64,000 nucleotides of DNA from Sphingopyxis panaciterrae (GCF_011762125.1 NZ_JAASQN010000001.1:744001-808000); one strand, 5' to 3'. Shown: positions 1 to 10,128, numbered from the stretch's first letter. Notes: generated by a model from the sequence alone, not told the origin. Numbers and translations are program-made.

Positions 1-1200
1 GGTCGGAATGCTGGTGCCGTAGAAGATGTTGGCGGGCAGGCCGATCACTGCATCGAGATAATTTCGCTCGGCGATCAGGATTTTGCGGATTTCGCCCTCC
101 GCCCCTCCACGAAACAGCGCGCCATGCGGCAGGATGACGGCCATTGTACCATTGTCCGCCAGATGGTGGATCATATGCAGCACAAAAGCGAAATCGGCCT
201 TCGACGACGGGGCAAGGCGACCATAGGTGCTAAACCGGTCGTCAGTCGAAAAATGTGGATTCGCGCTCCAGTTTGCACTGAATGGCGGGTTGGCGACGAC
301 TGCCTCGAATTTCCCATCATGCTGCGGGCGTTCTAGCGTGTCCTCCTGCTTCAAATCGAATTTGCGGTAATGCACACCGTGCAGAATCATGTTCATCCGC
401 GCGAGGTTGTAGGTCGTGCGGTTGAGTTCCTGCCCGAAGAACCCGCCAACTTGCCGCATGCCGACTTCGCGCGCGACGCGAAGCAATAGCGATCCCGAAC
501 CGCATGTCGGATCGTAAACGCTTTGGAGGCGCGTCTTTCCGATCGTCACGATTCGCGCAAGGATCGTCGAGACCTGTTGCGGGGTATAAAATTCGCCCGC
601 TTTCTTGCCCGCGCCGCTGGCAAATTTGCCGATCAGATATTCATAGGCGTCGCCCAGCAAATCGCTGTCTGCATCGTGCAGGTGGAAATCGAGCCGGTTG
701 AGGTGGGTGAGGATTTTGGCAACGAGATCGTTGCGGTCGCTGACTTGCCGCCCGAGCTTGGTCGAGTTGAGGTCCATATCCTCGAACAGGTGGTTGAAAT
801 CCTCCTCGCTCGCGCTGCCCATCGTCGATTTCTGGATATTCTCCAGAATGCGGGCCAGGTCGTCGAGGATGAAGTTGTTGCCTTTGCGGCTCCCACGATC
901 GGCGATCGACGCAAACAGCTCCGACGGCTTCAGAAAATAGCCCAGCTCATCAATCGCCTCAGACCTGACGGCTTCAAGAACCTCGTCACCTTCGGGGGTG
1001 CCTTCTTGGATGTCCGCAAAGCGGATATCGTCCGGTTCTAGAATGCCATCCGCATAGAGATTTATCCGCTCCGAAAGGTACTTATAGAAAATGAACCCCA
1101 GAATGTAGTCGCGGAATTCGTCGGCATCCATCTTGCCGCGCAGGTCGTTCGCAATCCCCCAAAGCGCTTTCTCCAGTTCCCTCTTTTGCGCTTCCGTCAT
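1..1200 (-). CDS. hsdM: Type I restriction-modification DNA methyltransferase subunit M (partial, C-terminus beyond window)
   Basis: This is the modification subunit of a type I restriction system, which methylates adenine in a bipartite recognition site together with a specificity subunit. Four hundred codons are visible, starting at the ATG at 1200 and open at the left edge. The N-terminal HsdM helical domain occupies about residues 5-140. The methylase core then shows AGEFYTP (201-207), the AdoMet-binding DPTCGSG (230-236) and the catalytic NPPF (304-307) of N6-adenine methylases. The family usually has about 480-550 residues, so the tail and probably hsdS and hsdR lie to the left, outside the window. 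It lies in the low-conservation block next to tRNA-Lys and may be island-borne. Identification is firm; whether the system is complete cannot be seen. Confidence 0.95.
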   Translation of the reverse strand, partial: MTEAQKRELEKALWGIANDLRGKMDADEFRDYILGFIFYKYLSERINLYADGILEPDDIRFADIQEGTPEGDEVLEAVRSEAIDELGYFLKPSELFASIADRGSRKGNNFILDDLARILENIQKSTMGSASEEDFNHLFEDMDLNSTKLGRQVSDRNDLVAKILTHLNRLDFHLHDADSDLLGDAYEYLIGKFASGAGKKAGEFYTPQQVSTILARIVTIGKTRLQSVYDPTCGSGSLLLRVAREVGMRQVGGFFGQELNRTTYNLARMNMILHGVHYRKFDLKQEDTLERPQHDGKFEAVVANPPFSANWSANPHFSTDDRFSTYGRLAPSSKADFAFVLHMIHHLADNGTMAVILPHGALFRGGAEGEIRKILIAERNYLDAVIGLPANIFYGTSIPT

Positions 1201-1394
1201 CCGACCGTGATTCCCCGTTGCATCGATCGCCTTCCTAGAACGAGACGGGAACTGATGCACCGATTTTGTGACGGTCACGGCGCTGAGGCAACGGGGGCGG
1301 GCCGTTCAGATATGAATCGGTTTGGAAGCGCCGGGCGGGGAGGGACCGTTCAGCCACCACAGGACGAGTTCAGGCAATTAACCTGTGGGGGGCT

Positions 1395-2159
1395 TCATTC
1401 CAGCATTCGGGCATCAGTTAGAGTGAGCAGGGCCAGCACGTCGTTACCGAAGGCCTTGACGCACTCCTCTCGCAATTCAAACCGATCTGCATTCCACCGA
1501 TCGAACCAAGCGTCTGCGCCAATGATGGTTGGCACTGCCCTCTCTATCCCCCCAAACAGGATGTCCATGGCGGCGGACTCAGGGTCCAAGTCGTTTTTTG
1601 GAAACCAATGGTCCGGTACGGCGCGATTGCGGCGAAACCAGCGTCGGCCGTTTGGGCCATGGCAAACGATGACACAGGGCCAAGGGCTGAGGTCGATAAA
1701 GCGGAGCGCGGTCGCCAATCGACTTGTAGAGAAGGTGGTCGCCAAGGCGTCGATTGCCTCGAATGTCGGCTTCGGAAATTGAGCGGAAAGAGGCCGAAAG
1801 AGGTATGCTGGCATGAGGAGGTCTGCTGCATAGTTATCAGCTTGGCGCTCGATCGACGCGCCAGCCTGCCCGGGGGTTCCAATTTCGCTCGCTCGGCAAA
1901 TCGACGATCGGCCGCGGTGATGTTGCCAATGCCCGAGTTCGTGCGCGATCGAAAAGCGACGACGGCGCGGGTCTCCGTCGTCTTTCACCGTGATAATCGC
2001 ACGATCCTTGAACCCTATTATCCGCGCTTCGCAGCTCTCTAGTGCGTCGTATCGAACCTTTGCGCCCAAAGCCCAGGCGATCGCCTCTATGTCTATTTCT
2101 TCCGGGTTAGTGACACCGAAAGACTGCAAAACATGCTCGGCTACACTCAGTCCTCTCAA
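1395..2159 (-). CDS. ImmA/IrrE-family zinc metallopeptidase
   Basis: This is a predicted cytoplasmic zinc protease of the ImmA/IrrE (COG2856) family, whose members cleave repressors or regulators, for example ImmA of ICEBs1 and IrrE/PprI of Deinococcus. The zinc motif HELGH is at residues 73-77. A downstream ERQADNYAADLLMP segment (Glu104 onward) supplies the usual third ligand region. Length is 254 aa, with an uncharacterised C-terminal 120 residues rich in Trp and Asp. The start is a TTG at 2159 that overlaps the stop of the preceding gene by 4 bp (TTGA), indicating translational coupling. It is the last gene of a three-gene cassette that begins with a sigma-like protein, which may be its substrate or partner; that is inference. 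No adjacent XRE repressor of the classical ImmR type is present. Confidence 0.85.
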   Translation of the reverse strand: MRGLSVAEHVLQSFGVTNPEEIDIEAIAWALGAKVRYDALESCEARIIGFKDRAIITVKDDGDPRRRRFSIAHELGHWQHHRGRSSICRASEIGTPGQAGASIERQADNYAADLLMPAYLFRPLSAQFPKPTFEAIDALATTFSTSRLATALRFIDLSPWPCVIVCHGPNGRRWFRRNRAVPDHWFPKNDLDPESAAMDILFGGIERAVPTIIGADAWFDRWNADRFELREECVKAFGNDVLALLTLTDARMLE

Positions 2160-2587
2160 ATCGGATTCCCGTCCTCATCGATAGCTCCTAACTCTCTCAA
2201 GTCGGCCAAGATCGAATCCATCTCCTGCTCAGTGATTCCGTCGCCGTTTCGAGCTGCCATGGTCAGCCGACTTTTCAGTTTGGCATCGTCATTCGCGAAG
2301 CGCGCCAAGACAGCCGCCCGATCTCTCAATGGAAGCCGATGAATATTGGTCCGGGCCGACATGGCAGAGCGATCGATTTCGGCGCGCGCTGCAACAAGGC
2401 GCGTCTTTCCGCTCTGCGCCGTGGCGACCGCAACCATAGCGCGAAGTCGCACAGCTTCTTTTTGCGGGTCCAATCCCTCCGCCTCGATCTCCGCCAGCAA
2501 CTCGGTGTCCGAGAGTCTCATCACGTCCGCAACGAGTTCGTCCGCTAAGCGATCAAGGCACGGACCTGTGCGATCCGACCCGCTCAC
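2156..2587 (-). CDS. Hypothetical protein between sigma-like and ImmA/IrrE genes
   Basis: I do not recognise this protein. It has about 143 aa and is mostly helical and charged, with no signal peptide or membrane segment. The C-terminal third (EQEMDSILADLRELGAIDEDGNPI) is acidic. The middle (MVAVATAQSGKTRLVAARAE) contains GKT but no full P-loop. I chose the GTG at 2587 because GTGA overlaps the stop of the upstream gene by 4 bp; a TTG at 2596 would give three more residues. It overlaps the following ImmA/IrrE gene by 4 bp, so the three proteins are probably made together. It could be an adaptor or antitoxin-like partner, but nothing in the sequence proves this. Confidence 0.65.
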   Translation of the reverse strand: MSGSDRTGPCLDRLADELVADVMRLSDTELLAEIEAEGLDPQKEAVRLRAMVAVATAQSGKTRLVAARAEIDRSAMSARTNIHRLPLRDRAAVLARFANDDAKLKSRLTMAARNGDGITEQEMDSILADLRELGAIDEDGNPI

Positions 2588-3150
2588 GAAACCCAACCGT
2601 TCGGGAATGCGGCATTTATTTTACGACGCATACGCCGCCGAATGGTCGCATAGGCCGTGATGTCGAGATCGTTCATGACCATGATTTCCTCCTTCGACAA
2701 TTCTTCTAAATCCGCCCACAGAAACAAGGTCGCCTGCTCGTCGTCGGCAAATAATACCTCCAGCGCATCGCGCCGCGCCGCTGCATCTTCCTTTGCCAAG
2801 GCCGTTTGCTCGGCGTGCGGCTCCGGCGTAGCTGGCTCGTAATATGCCTGTCCGCTATCAGTGGCCGTATGCATTGAGACCAATTCGGGCAAAAGGCTTG
2901 CTTTCTGCTTGCTCGCCCACGCACGGCTACGCATCACACCCACCAAAAACGGCATGATCGCCATTTCGCGCGGGCAGTTCCGGTTGCCTTCAATGGTTTG
3001 GCAGATGGCTTCGCTGAGCAGGTCGCTCGCGTCGCAACCTGCGGTCAATGCATAAATACGGCCTGCCCTCTCCAGCCTGAGAAGGTCAGCCGATGTTAGG
3101 CCTTCGATCGCCTGCCGCGCTTCCGCGAGATCAAGTGTCGGTCCGTTCAC
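2584..3150 (-). CDS. Sigma-70-like (region 2/4-like) regulatory protein
   Basis: This 188 aa soluble protein resembles short RNA polymerase sigma factors. An N-terminal segment (LERAGRIYALTAGCDASDLLSEAICQTI, about residues 25-52) resembles the region 2 helix in which bulk partners are recognised. A C-terminal segment (EELSKEEIMVMNDLDITAYATIRRRMRRKINAAF, about 148-181) resembles a region 4 helix-turn-helix. Pairwise identity to classical ECF factors looks low, so DNA binding and promoter recognition are inferred. The start is a GTG at 3150 with a GGCGGAG-like ribosome site just upstream. It heads an operon whose next two genes overlap by 4 bp each and end with a metallopeptidase. The intergenic region to the divergent DUF2188 gene probably carries its promoter. 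Confidence 0.6.
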   Translation of the reverse strand: MNGPTLDLAEARQAIEGLTSADLLRLERAGRIYALTAGCDASDLLSEAICQTIEGNRNCPREMAIMPFLVGVMRSRAWASKQKASLLPELVSMHTATDSGQAYYEPATPEPHAEQTALAKEDAAARRDALEVLFADDEQATLFLWADLEELSKEEIMVMNDLDITAYATIRRRMRRKINAAFPNGWVS

Positions 3151-3337
3151 GTAGCTCCGCCGTGGCTTCCATTGAGTAGGCTAGCTTAGAACGCCGCTCA
3201 GACATTCGAACAATAATTATTTTCGATGTCCGAGGATGTTGGAAATCCTAGCCTACCCCGATGAGCGTCAATGAAGACGATCGGGAGCGGTGTCGCAAGC
3301 CGTCTTACCCTCTATTGCGAGAAAGGAGGAAATGATC

Positions 3338-3562
3338 ATGGCAGGCAAGAACCAACATGTTGTCCCGCACGCAGATGGGTGGGCAGTCCGTGGCGCAGGC
3401 AATACCCGCGCGACTTCGGTCTTCGACACCCAGCGCGCGGCAATCGATGCGGCGCGCGGCATTGCGCAAAACCAGCATAGCGAGCTGCTAATCCATGGCC
3501 GCAATGGCCAAATTCGCGAGCGCGATAGCTTTGGTGGGGATCCTTTCCCTCCCCGAGGCTAA
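3338..3562 (+). CDS. DUF2188 domain protein
   Basis: This small 74 aa protein contains the DUF2188 pattern: an N-terminal HVVPHADGWAVRG strand, a central helix (RAAIDAARGIAQNQ) and a C-terminal LLIHGRNGQIRERDSFGGDP. DUF2188 proteins are stand-alone alpha/beta folds often found on mobile DNA, and their function is unknown. Two in-frame ATGs lie at 3332 and 3338. The strong AAAGGAGG at 3322-3329 sits about 8 bases before the second, so 3338 is preferred. It is followed by a clear terminator at 3570-3600, so it is probably transcribed alone. The low GC upstream and the neighbours suggest an accessory gene. Confidence 0.8.
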   Translation: MAGKNQHVVPHADGWAVRGAGNTRATSVFDTQRAAIDAARGIAQNQHSELLIHGRNGQIRERDSFGGDPFPPRG

Positions 3563-3569
3563 GTGAGCT

Positions 3570-3600
3570 GGGCCGCATCTTAGGGTGCGGCCCTTCTTCT
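3570..3600 (+). terminator. Rho-independent terminator of the DUF2188 gene
   Basis: Perfect 8-bp arms GGGCCGCA (3570-3577) and TGCGGCCC (3586-3593) with an 8-nt loop are followed by TTCTTCT. The structure begins 7 bases after the DUF2188 stop codon. Confidence 0.75.
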
Positions 3601-3626
3601 ATGATCGTATGTATTCGGAGAATGAG

Positions 3627-4292
3627 ATGGCCTTGAATCGCATTCACCTGCGCAAGCTCTTGAAAATCCTTTTCTCGGAGCCGAACGCCCGCCGTTCCGC
3701 ACTTCGCTCCGACATCCGTGAAGAGATCGCGCGTGAAGCGGGGCAGGATGAAGGCGGAGGCGATTTCTACGCTCCTTTCTGGGCTGACGCCAAGAGCCAC
3801 GTTTTCGGGACAGCCGATTTACACACTATGGTCGATGACCGTGTGGGAGCGAACGGGCGGCGTGCAAACCTCTACCCCCAATTGCGCGCTGGATTCTTGA
3901 CCTGGTGGAATGAACGGCGGCGTTGGACCAACGAACCGTTCCGTCTGGGGCGCTCGCTGAAAGCGCATTTTCCCTTTCCCGGCTTAGACGCCACGGTGAA
4001 GGTTGATAACGTTTTGACCGTGCGAGATGGGCTAGATGTCGAACACGTCGTCTATCCCTACTTTGCACCCGAGCCAGTTCTTTCAGAGAGCGCGGCACGT
4101 CTCGGGTTATGGCTTCTGTCTCGCGCATTGCCGACCGTTCCAGTCGAGGAAATTCGCATCCTTGATGTTATCAGAGGACGGACATTTTCGGTCGATCGGC
4201 ATTCGCTCCTTGGCAGCGAGGAGCATGAATTCCACCAAAGATACGCGGCTGCGCTGGATGAACGCGCTATCCTCAGGCGCGAATACCCTTGA
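3627..4292 (+). CDS. Hypothetical protein, orphan next to tRNA-Lys
   Basis: I do not recognise this soluble protein. From the ATG at 3627 (with CGGAG 8 bases before) it is 221 aa; an upstream ATG at 3609 is possible. The N-terminus is basic (RIHLRKLLKILFSEPNARR). The centre has an aromatic patch (FLTWWNERRRWTNEPF), and the C-terminal half is mixed alpha/beta. There are no membrane segments, signal peptide or known catalytic motif. It lies between the DUF2188 terminator and the 3' end of tRNA-Lys and is AT-richer than the core genes to the right. It is the last gene of the accessory block, and restriction- or phage-defence-related cargo is possible from context only. Confidence 0.6.
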   Translation: MALNRIHLRKLLKILFSEPNARRSALRSDIREEIAREAGQDEGGGDFYAPFWADAKSHVFGTADLHTMVDDRVGANGRRANLYPQLRAGFLTWWNERRRWTNEPFRLGRSLKAHFPFPGLDATVKVDNVLTVRDGLDVEHVVYPYFAPEPVLSESAARLGLWLLSRALPTVPVEEIRILDVIRGRTFSVDRHSLLGSEEHEFHQRYAAALDERAILRREYP

Positions 4293-4405
4293 GCTTGCTG
4301 AGCAGTCCGCCGGTTTGCAGCGTCGTAACGCTAATTTGCTCTGATACCCCAGTGGGACCCCGCGCCGGATCACCGTCGCTGTCTTACCTCTAAGTCATTG
4401 AAAAA

Positions 4406-4481
<76 letters not shown>

Positions 4482-4604
4482 ACATGCCGTTTTCCGGCCA
4501 GCCTGGCAGCATCGAGAGAGCCTCTTTGCTGCGAAGCGAGCGGCCCGCTATCATGGCGTTGCGGGGATGGCAATGCCTTGGGCATGTTTTTCGAAAGTTT
4601 TTTG

Positions 4605-5711
4605 TCAGTGGAAGCGGCGGGTGCCCGTTTTGCTGTCGTTGTCGATCGCCAATATGATGCCGACGCACGTCATGATCGTCAGCATCGACGACCCGCCATA
4701 GGAAAACAGCGGCAGCGGAATGCCGACCACCGGCGCCATACCCATCACCATCGACAGATTGATCGCGATGTAGAAGAAGATCGTCATCGTCAGCCCCGCG
4801 GCGGTGAGCTGGCCGAAGCGCGTCCGGGCGCGCAGCGCGACGCGCGTCGACCAGCGCAGCAGCAGGAAAAAGCCGAGGAGCAGCGCCAGCCCGCCGATCA
4901 GCCCCCATTCCTCCGCCATCGTCGCGAAGATGAAGTCGGTGTGGCCTTCGGGCAGGTAATCGAGATGGCTTTGCGACCCGTTGAGGAAGCCCTTGCCGCC
5001 GATGCCGCCCGATCCGATCGCGATCTTCGACTGGCTGATATGGTATCCGGCGCCGAGCGGGTCGCTTTCGGGGTCGAGGAAGATCAGGATGCGCTTTTGC
5101 TGATAATCGTGCAGCATCGAGAAGATGACGGGCAGGGCCGCGGCACCCGCGAGCGCGGCGCTGCCGAACCACCAGAAGGGCAGGCCCGCGATGAACATCA
5201 CGACCACGCCGCTGGCGCAGATCGCCAGCGCGGTGCCAAGGTCGGGCTGCAGCATGACGAGCGCCGCGGGCAGCCCGATCATGACCAGCGCCGGCCACAG
5301 TGCGGTCCAGCCGCGCGTTTCCCCGGGAGGAAGCTGGGTATAGAAGCGCGCGAGCGCGAGCACGATCGCGACCTTCATCAGTTCCGAGGGCTGGAGGTTC
5401 ATGAAGCCGAGGTTGAGCCATCGCTGGCTGCCTCCGCCGACGAAACCGAGCAGTTCGACCGCGACGAGCAGGATCAGCACACCGATATAGCCCAGATAGG
5501 CGAAATCCTCGAAAATCCGCATCGGGAAGCGCCCGATGACGAGCGCGACGCTCAGGAAGACGAGGAAGCGGACGCCCTGATTGAGCGCCCATGGCGAGAA
5601 GTTGCCGCCCGCCGCCGAATAGAGGACGAGCAGCCCGAAACCGGTGATCGCCGACAGCAGCGCCATCAGCTTCCACGGGAAGCGCTGGATCGCGGGCGGG
5701 ACGGGAATCAT
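4605..5711 (-). CDS. rodA: Rod shape-determining SEDS glycosyltransferase RodA
   Basis: RodA polymerises glycan strands from lipid II in the cytoplasmic membrane during lateral wall growth, working with PBP2 and the MreBCD scaffold. The 368 aa protein has about ten membrane segments. It carries the SEDS signatures VMLQPDLGTAL, containing the conserved Gln-Pro-Asp, GSQSHLDYLPEGHTDFIFA in the large periplasmic loop, and PLFSYGGSSM near the C-terminus. The ATG at 5711 overlaps the mrdA stop by 4 bp, and an in-frame upstream extension would run into mrdA. It is the last gene of the mreB-mreC-mreD-mrdA-rodA operon. tRNA-Lys follows on the same strand after 123 bp with no clear terminator between them. 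Confidence 0.97.
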   Translation of the reverse strand: MIPVPPAIQRFPWKLMALLSAITGFGLLVLYSAAGGNFSPWALNQGVRFLVFLSVALVIGRFPMRIFEDFAYLGYIGVLILLVAVELLGFVGGGSQRWLNLGFMNLQPSELMKVAIVLALARFYTQLPPGETRGWTALWPALVMIGLPAALVMLQPDLGTALAICASGVVVMFIAGLPFWWFGSAALAGAAALPVIFSMLHDYQQKRILIFLDPESDPLGAGYHISQSKIAIGSGGIGGKGFLNGSQSHLDYLPEGHTDFIFATMAEEWGLIGGLALLLGFFLLLRWSTRVALRARTRFGQLTAAGLTMTIFFYIAINLSMVMGMAPVVGIPLPLFSYGGSSMLTIMTCVGIILAIDNDSKTGTRRFH

Positions 5712-7633
5712 GGGGCGGGCTCCGGCGGGTCGGGCTTGGTTGTGGCGCCCGCTTTCCACGCGGCATAGTCGCGGTCCATGCGGTCCTTGATCGTGCCGCC
5801 CCAGCCGGCCTCGAAACCTTCCAGCGCTGCCATCGCCTTTTCGCGGTCGAACAGGAAGGTCATGAAGTCCTTGGCCACCGGCGCCGCCGCGCGCGATCCG
5901 CCCATGCCATGCTCGATCACCACCGCGGTCGCATAGCGCGGGTTGTCGACCGGGGCGAAGCCGATGAACAGGCCATGGTCGCGGAATTTCCACGTACCGC
6001 CCTTGCCGTTGCCCGTGCCGAGCCCGCGGACCTGCGCGGTGCCGGTCTTGCCCGCCATGGTGATGCCGTCGAGCGGCAGGCGGCTGCGCCCGGCGGTGCC
6101 GCCGGGGCCGTTGACGACCAGGTCCATCCCGTGGCGCGCAGTGGCGAGCGCTTCGGCCGAGAAGGGCAGCGGCTCATTCTTGAATTCGCGGTTGATCAGG
6201 CGGGGATAGAGGCGGCGCCCCGACGCGATCCGCGCCGCCATCACTGCGAGCTGGAGCGGGTTCACGCTGACATAGCCTTGGCCGATGACGGCATTGAGCG
6301 AGTCGGAAGCCGACCATTTCTGGTCGTATTTCCTGAGCTTCCACGCGCTGTCGGGAATGGTGCCGTAACGCTGGCTGCTGCCCGCGAGCTGGAATTCCTC
6401 GCCCAGCCCCATCAAACGCGCGGTCGGCGCGATCGCATCATAGCCCAGCCGGTCCGCGAGCCAGTAGAAATAGCTGTTGCAGCTTTTCATGATCGCCGAC
6501 GGCATGTCGAGGCTGCCGTGCGTGCCGAGGCAGCGGAAGAAGCGGTTGCCGAGGCGATAGCCGCCGATGCAGGTATGGCGCTCGCTGGGGTCGACGCCAT
6601 GTTCGATCGCGGCGATCGCGGCCATCGGCTTCAGCGTCGATCCGGGCGGATACAGGCCGCGCGTTGCCTTGTTGATCAGCGGCTGGTGATCGTCGGCGCG
6701 CAGCCAGCTATATTCGCTGTTGCTGATCCCGTCCGAAAAGCTGTTGGGATCGAAACTGGGCATCGAGCAGAAGGCGAGGATGTCGCCGTTCTGGCAATCG
6801 ATGACGATCGCCGCGCCCGATTCGCGCCCCATGCGCCGCGCGACATATTCCTGCAGGTCGGCGTCGATCGTCAGATGGACGGTCTTGCCCTGCTGGTCGG
6901 CCTGGGTGCTGAGTTCGCGCACCACCTTGCCGCGCGCGGTGACCTCGACCCGCTTGGCGCCGGGCTTGCCGCGCAACATCGGCTGGAAATATTTCTCGAG
7001 CCCGTCCTTGCCGATCTTGAACCCCGGCGTGATGTAGAGCGGGTCCCTGACCTTCTCATATTCCTCGGCGTTGGGAGCGCCGACATAGCCGATCAGGTGG
7101 CCGACCGCGGCGCCGGTCGGGTAATTGCGCGCAAAGCCGCGCTGCGGCGCCATGCCCGGCAGGTCGGGCAGGCGGACGAGCACCGATGAATATTCGGCCT
7201 CGGTCATGTCCTCGGCTACCGCGACCGGCTGGAATCCCGATGCGGCCTTGAGGTCGCGTTCGATGCGCTCCATCGTGTCGCCGTCGAGCCGCAGCAGCGT
7301 CTTCAATTGCCCCAGCACCAGCTCCTTGTTGTGCAGCCGGTCGGGAATGATGTCGATGCGCAAGGACACGCGATTGTTCGCGAGCGCCTTGCCGTTGCGG
7401 TCGACGATCCAGCCGCGCCGCGGCGGCACCAGCGTCAGATTGACGCGGTTGCTTTCGGATTCAAGCACATAGCGGTCGTTGTCGATGACCGAGATATAGG
7501 CCATGCGCGCCGCGAGCGCGGTGCCGACCGCGACCTGCGCGCCGCCGACGACGAGCGCGCGGCGGGTGAAGGTGATCCCCCTCCATGCCTCGGTGATCGG
7601 GGGACTCTTGCGCGGGTTCTTGCGGCGGAACAT
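5708..7633 (-). CDS. mrdA: Penicillin-binding protein 2 (peptidoglycan transpeptidase)
   Basis: This class B penicillin-binding protein crosslinks peptidoglycan for rod elongation and is the partner of RodA. It has 641 aa. A single N-terminal membrane anchor (about residues 25-50) is followed by the dimerisation/pedestal domain (about 60-240). The transpeptidase domain has all three active-site motifs: STLK (332-335), SCN (384-386) and KTG (529-531). The C-terminal tail is proline-rich. The ATG at 7633 is 10 bp after the mreD stop. The length is typical of alphaproteobacterial PBP2. Confidence 0.97.
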   Translation of the reverse strand: MFRRKNPRKSPPITEAWRGITFTRRALVVGGAQVAVGTALAARMAYISVIDNDRYVLESESNRVNLTLVPPRRGWIVDRNGKALANNRVSLRIDIIPDRLHNKELVLGQLKTLLRLDGDTMERIERDLKAASGFQPVAVAEDMTEAEYSSVLVRLPDLPGMAPQRGFARNYPTGAAVGHLIGYVGAPNAEEYEKVRDPLYITPGFKIGKDGLEKYFQPMLRGKPGAKRVEVTARGKVVRELSTQADQQGKTVHLTIDADLQEYVARRMGRESGAAIVIDCQNGDILAFCSMPSFDPNSFSDGISNSEYSWLRADDHQPLINKATRGLYPPGSTLKPMAAIAAIEHGVDPSERHTCIGGYRLGNRFFRCLGTHGSLDMPSAIMKSCNSYFYWLADRLGYDAIAPTARLMGLGEEFQLAGSSQRYGTIPDSAWKLRKYDQKWSASDSLNAVIGQGYVSVNPLQLAVMAARIASGRRLYPRLINREFKNEPLPFSAEALATARHGMDLVVNGPGGTAGRSRLPLDGITMAGKTGTAQVRGLGTGNGKGGTWKFRDHGLFIGFAPVDNPRYATAVVIEHGMGGSRAAAPVAKDFMTFLFDREKAMAALEGFEAGWGGTIKDRMDRDYAAWKAGATTKPDPPEPAP

Positions 7634-7643
7634 CGTTATGCGT

Positions 7644-8165
7644 TTATCTGCGTTTCAGGCGGAAATTGTCAAACTTGCCGGTGAGGCGAAGGAACAGCGG
7701 GACGAGCAGGGCGGAGATGATGATCTGCGGCACGACGAGCCCCAGCACATGGCCGTGCGCGGCATGCGGGTGGGCGATCAGCGCCGCGAGCGCCTGGATG
7801 ATCGCGACAAGCAGCGCTGCGATCGCCCAATCGTGGAAAAAGCCGCGCCAATAGATGCGCTGCGACGAATAAGCGATCGCGATGCTCGCCAGCGTCCACA
7901 GCCCGACCGCGGTGCCGATCGGCGCGCCGCTGAACAGATCGTCCCACAGGCCGAGCGGCAGCCCGACCCACACCGGCCACATTTCGGTGCGCAAAAGCTG
8001 CCAGCACAGGAAAAACAGCAGTCCGAGCGGTGGCAGCACCGGCGAATTGGCGATCAGCGGCAGCGTCAGCGGCAGCGCCGATGCGACCATCACGGTCGCG
8101 ACCGGCACCACCCGCATCCGCCACAGCGACGCGGGTTCGCCGAGGCGAGGACCCTTCCGGTTCAT
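7644..8165 (-). CDS. mreD: Rod shape-determining protein MreD
   Basis: MreD is an integral membrane protein of the elongasome linking MreC to the synthetic enzymes. This one has 173 aa with about five hydrophobic segments; the conserved WVGLPLGLWDDLFSGAPIG stretch lies near residues 66-84. The ATG at 8165 overlaps the mreC stop by 4 bp. The family is weakly conserved in sequence, so the call rests on length, topology and position between mreC and mrdA. Confidence 0.93.
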   Translation of the reverse strand: MNRKGPRLGEPASLWRMRVVPVATVMVASALPLTLPLIANSPVLPPLGLLFFLCWQLLRTEMWPVWVGLPLGLWDDLFSGAPIGTAVGLWTLASIAIAYSSQRIYWRGFFHDWAIAALLVAIIQALAALIAHPHAAHGHVLGLVVPQIIISALLVPLFLRLTGKFDNFRLKRR

Positions 8166-9061
8166 GGCGTCCCGGCAGGCGGGGCGGTTGGGGCAGGGAT
8201 AGCCTGCGCCTCGATATTGTCTGGCGTATAGGGGCGCAGCACCGACACCGCGTCGACCTTGCCGGGGTCGGCCAGCGGGCGTGCCAGCGCGCCGTCGTCC
8301 TGCCGCCGCACCACGATCGCGACCGGGATGTTCGGCGGATAGAGGCCGCCGGTGCCCGAGGTGACGAGGATATCGCCGGGCTTGAACGGGTTGTTGGCGA
8401 TGTTGAGCGTCCGGATATCGAGGTCGCCATTGCCACGGCCGTTGGCGAGCGCGGGCAGGCCGTCGCTGGCGCGGCGTACCGGCACGATATTGTCGACGTC
8501 GGTGAGCAGCAGCACCTGCGAAACCGAGGGGCCGGAGGAGAGCACGCGGCCGATCAGCCCGTCGGCGCCGCGCACCGGCTGCCCCGCCATGACGCCGAGG
8601 TTGCGGCCGAGGCTGAGCAGCGCGAGCCGCTTGCTGCTCGTCGAGGTCGAGGTGAGGAGGTAGCCGTTGGCGAGCGCGCTTTTGTCGGTTTCCTGCAACT
8701 TCAGCAGCGCCTTCAGCTGGCGATTCTCTTCCTGCAGCGAACTCGTTGCGACGAGCTTGCGGCGCGTTTCGGTCAATTCCTTGCGCAGCCGCCGGTTTTG
8801 CGATCCGGCGCTGACATAGGCGCCGACGCTGTCGTCGATACCCGAAATCGACCCCGTCACCGATCGTGTCACGCGCGCGACGGGCGCGGTGATTTCCTGG
8901 CTCGCTACACGCAATTGGGCGAAGCCGACGGGATCAACGACCGACAGGATCGCCAGCAACAGCCCTGCCACCGCCCCGGTCACCGCAATGACATAGGCCG
9001 CGAACAGGCTGTACTGGGCCTTTCGGGATTGCCCCGGACGATGATGTGCCGGGCGAGCCAT
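8162..9061 (-). CDS. mreC: Rod shape-determining protein MreC
   Basis: MreC is a periplasmic scaffold that activates PBP2/RodA. The 299 aa protein has a basic cytoplasmic N-terminus (GQSRKAQYS), one membrane helix (about 16-40), a coiled coil (about 85-125, NRRLRKELTETRRKL onward) and a C-terminal beta domain. The beta domain carries the family signature DILVTSGTGGLYPPNIPVA near residue 240. The C-terminus ends in a Pro/Ala-rich tail. The ATG at 9061 is 17 bp after mreB. Confidence 0.96.
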   Translation of the reverse strand: MARPAHHRPGQSRKAQYSLFAAYVIAVTGAVAGLLLAILSVVDPVGFAQLRVASQEITAPVARVTRSVTGSISGIDDSVGAYVSAGSQNRRLRKELTETRRKLVATSSLQEENRQLKALLKLQETDKSALANGYLLTSTSTSSKRLALLSLGRNLGVMAGQPVRGADGLIGRVLSSGPSVSQVLLLTDVDNIVPVRRASDGLPALANGRGNGDLDIRTLNIANNPFKPGDILVTSGTGGLYPPNIPVAIVVRRQDDGALARPLADPGKVDAVSVLRPYTPDNIEAQAIPAPTAPPAGTP

Positions 9062-9078
9062 GGTGCAGCGTTATCCGA

Positions 9079-10128
<1,050 letters not shown>

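Noticed and set aside
3176..3256. Inverted GTAGGCTA (3176-3183) and TAGCCTAC (3249-3256) between the sigma-like and DUF2188 genes
   Set aside because: The 8-bp arms are 65 bp apart with no further support; they could be operators but this may be chance.
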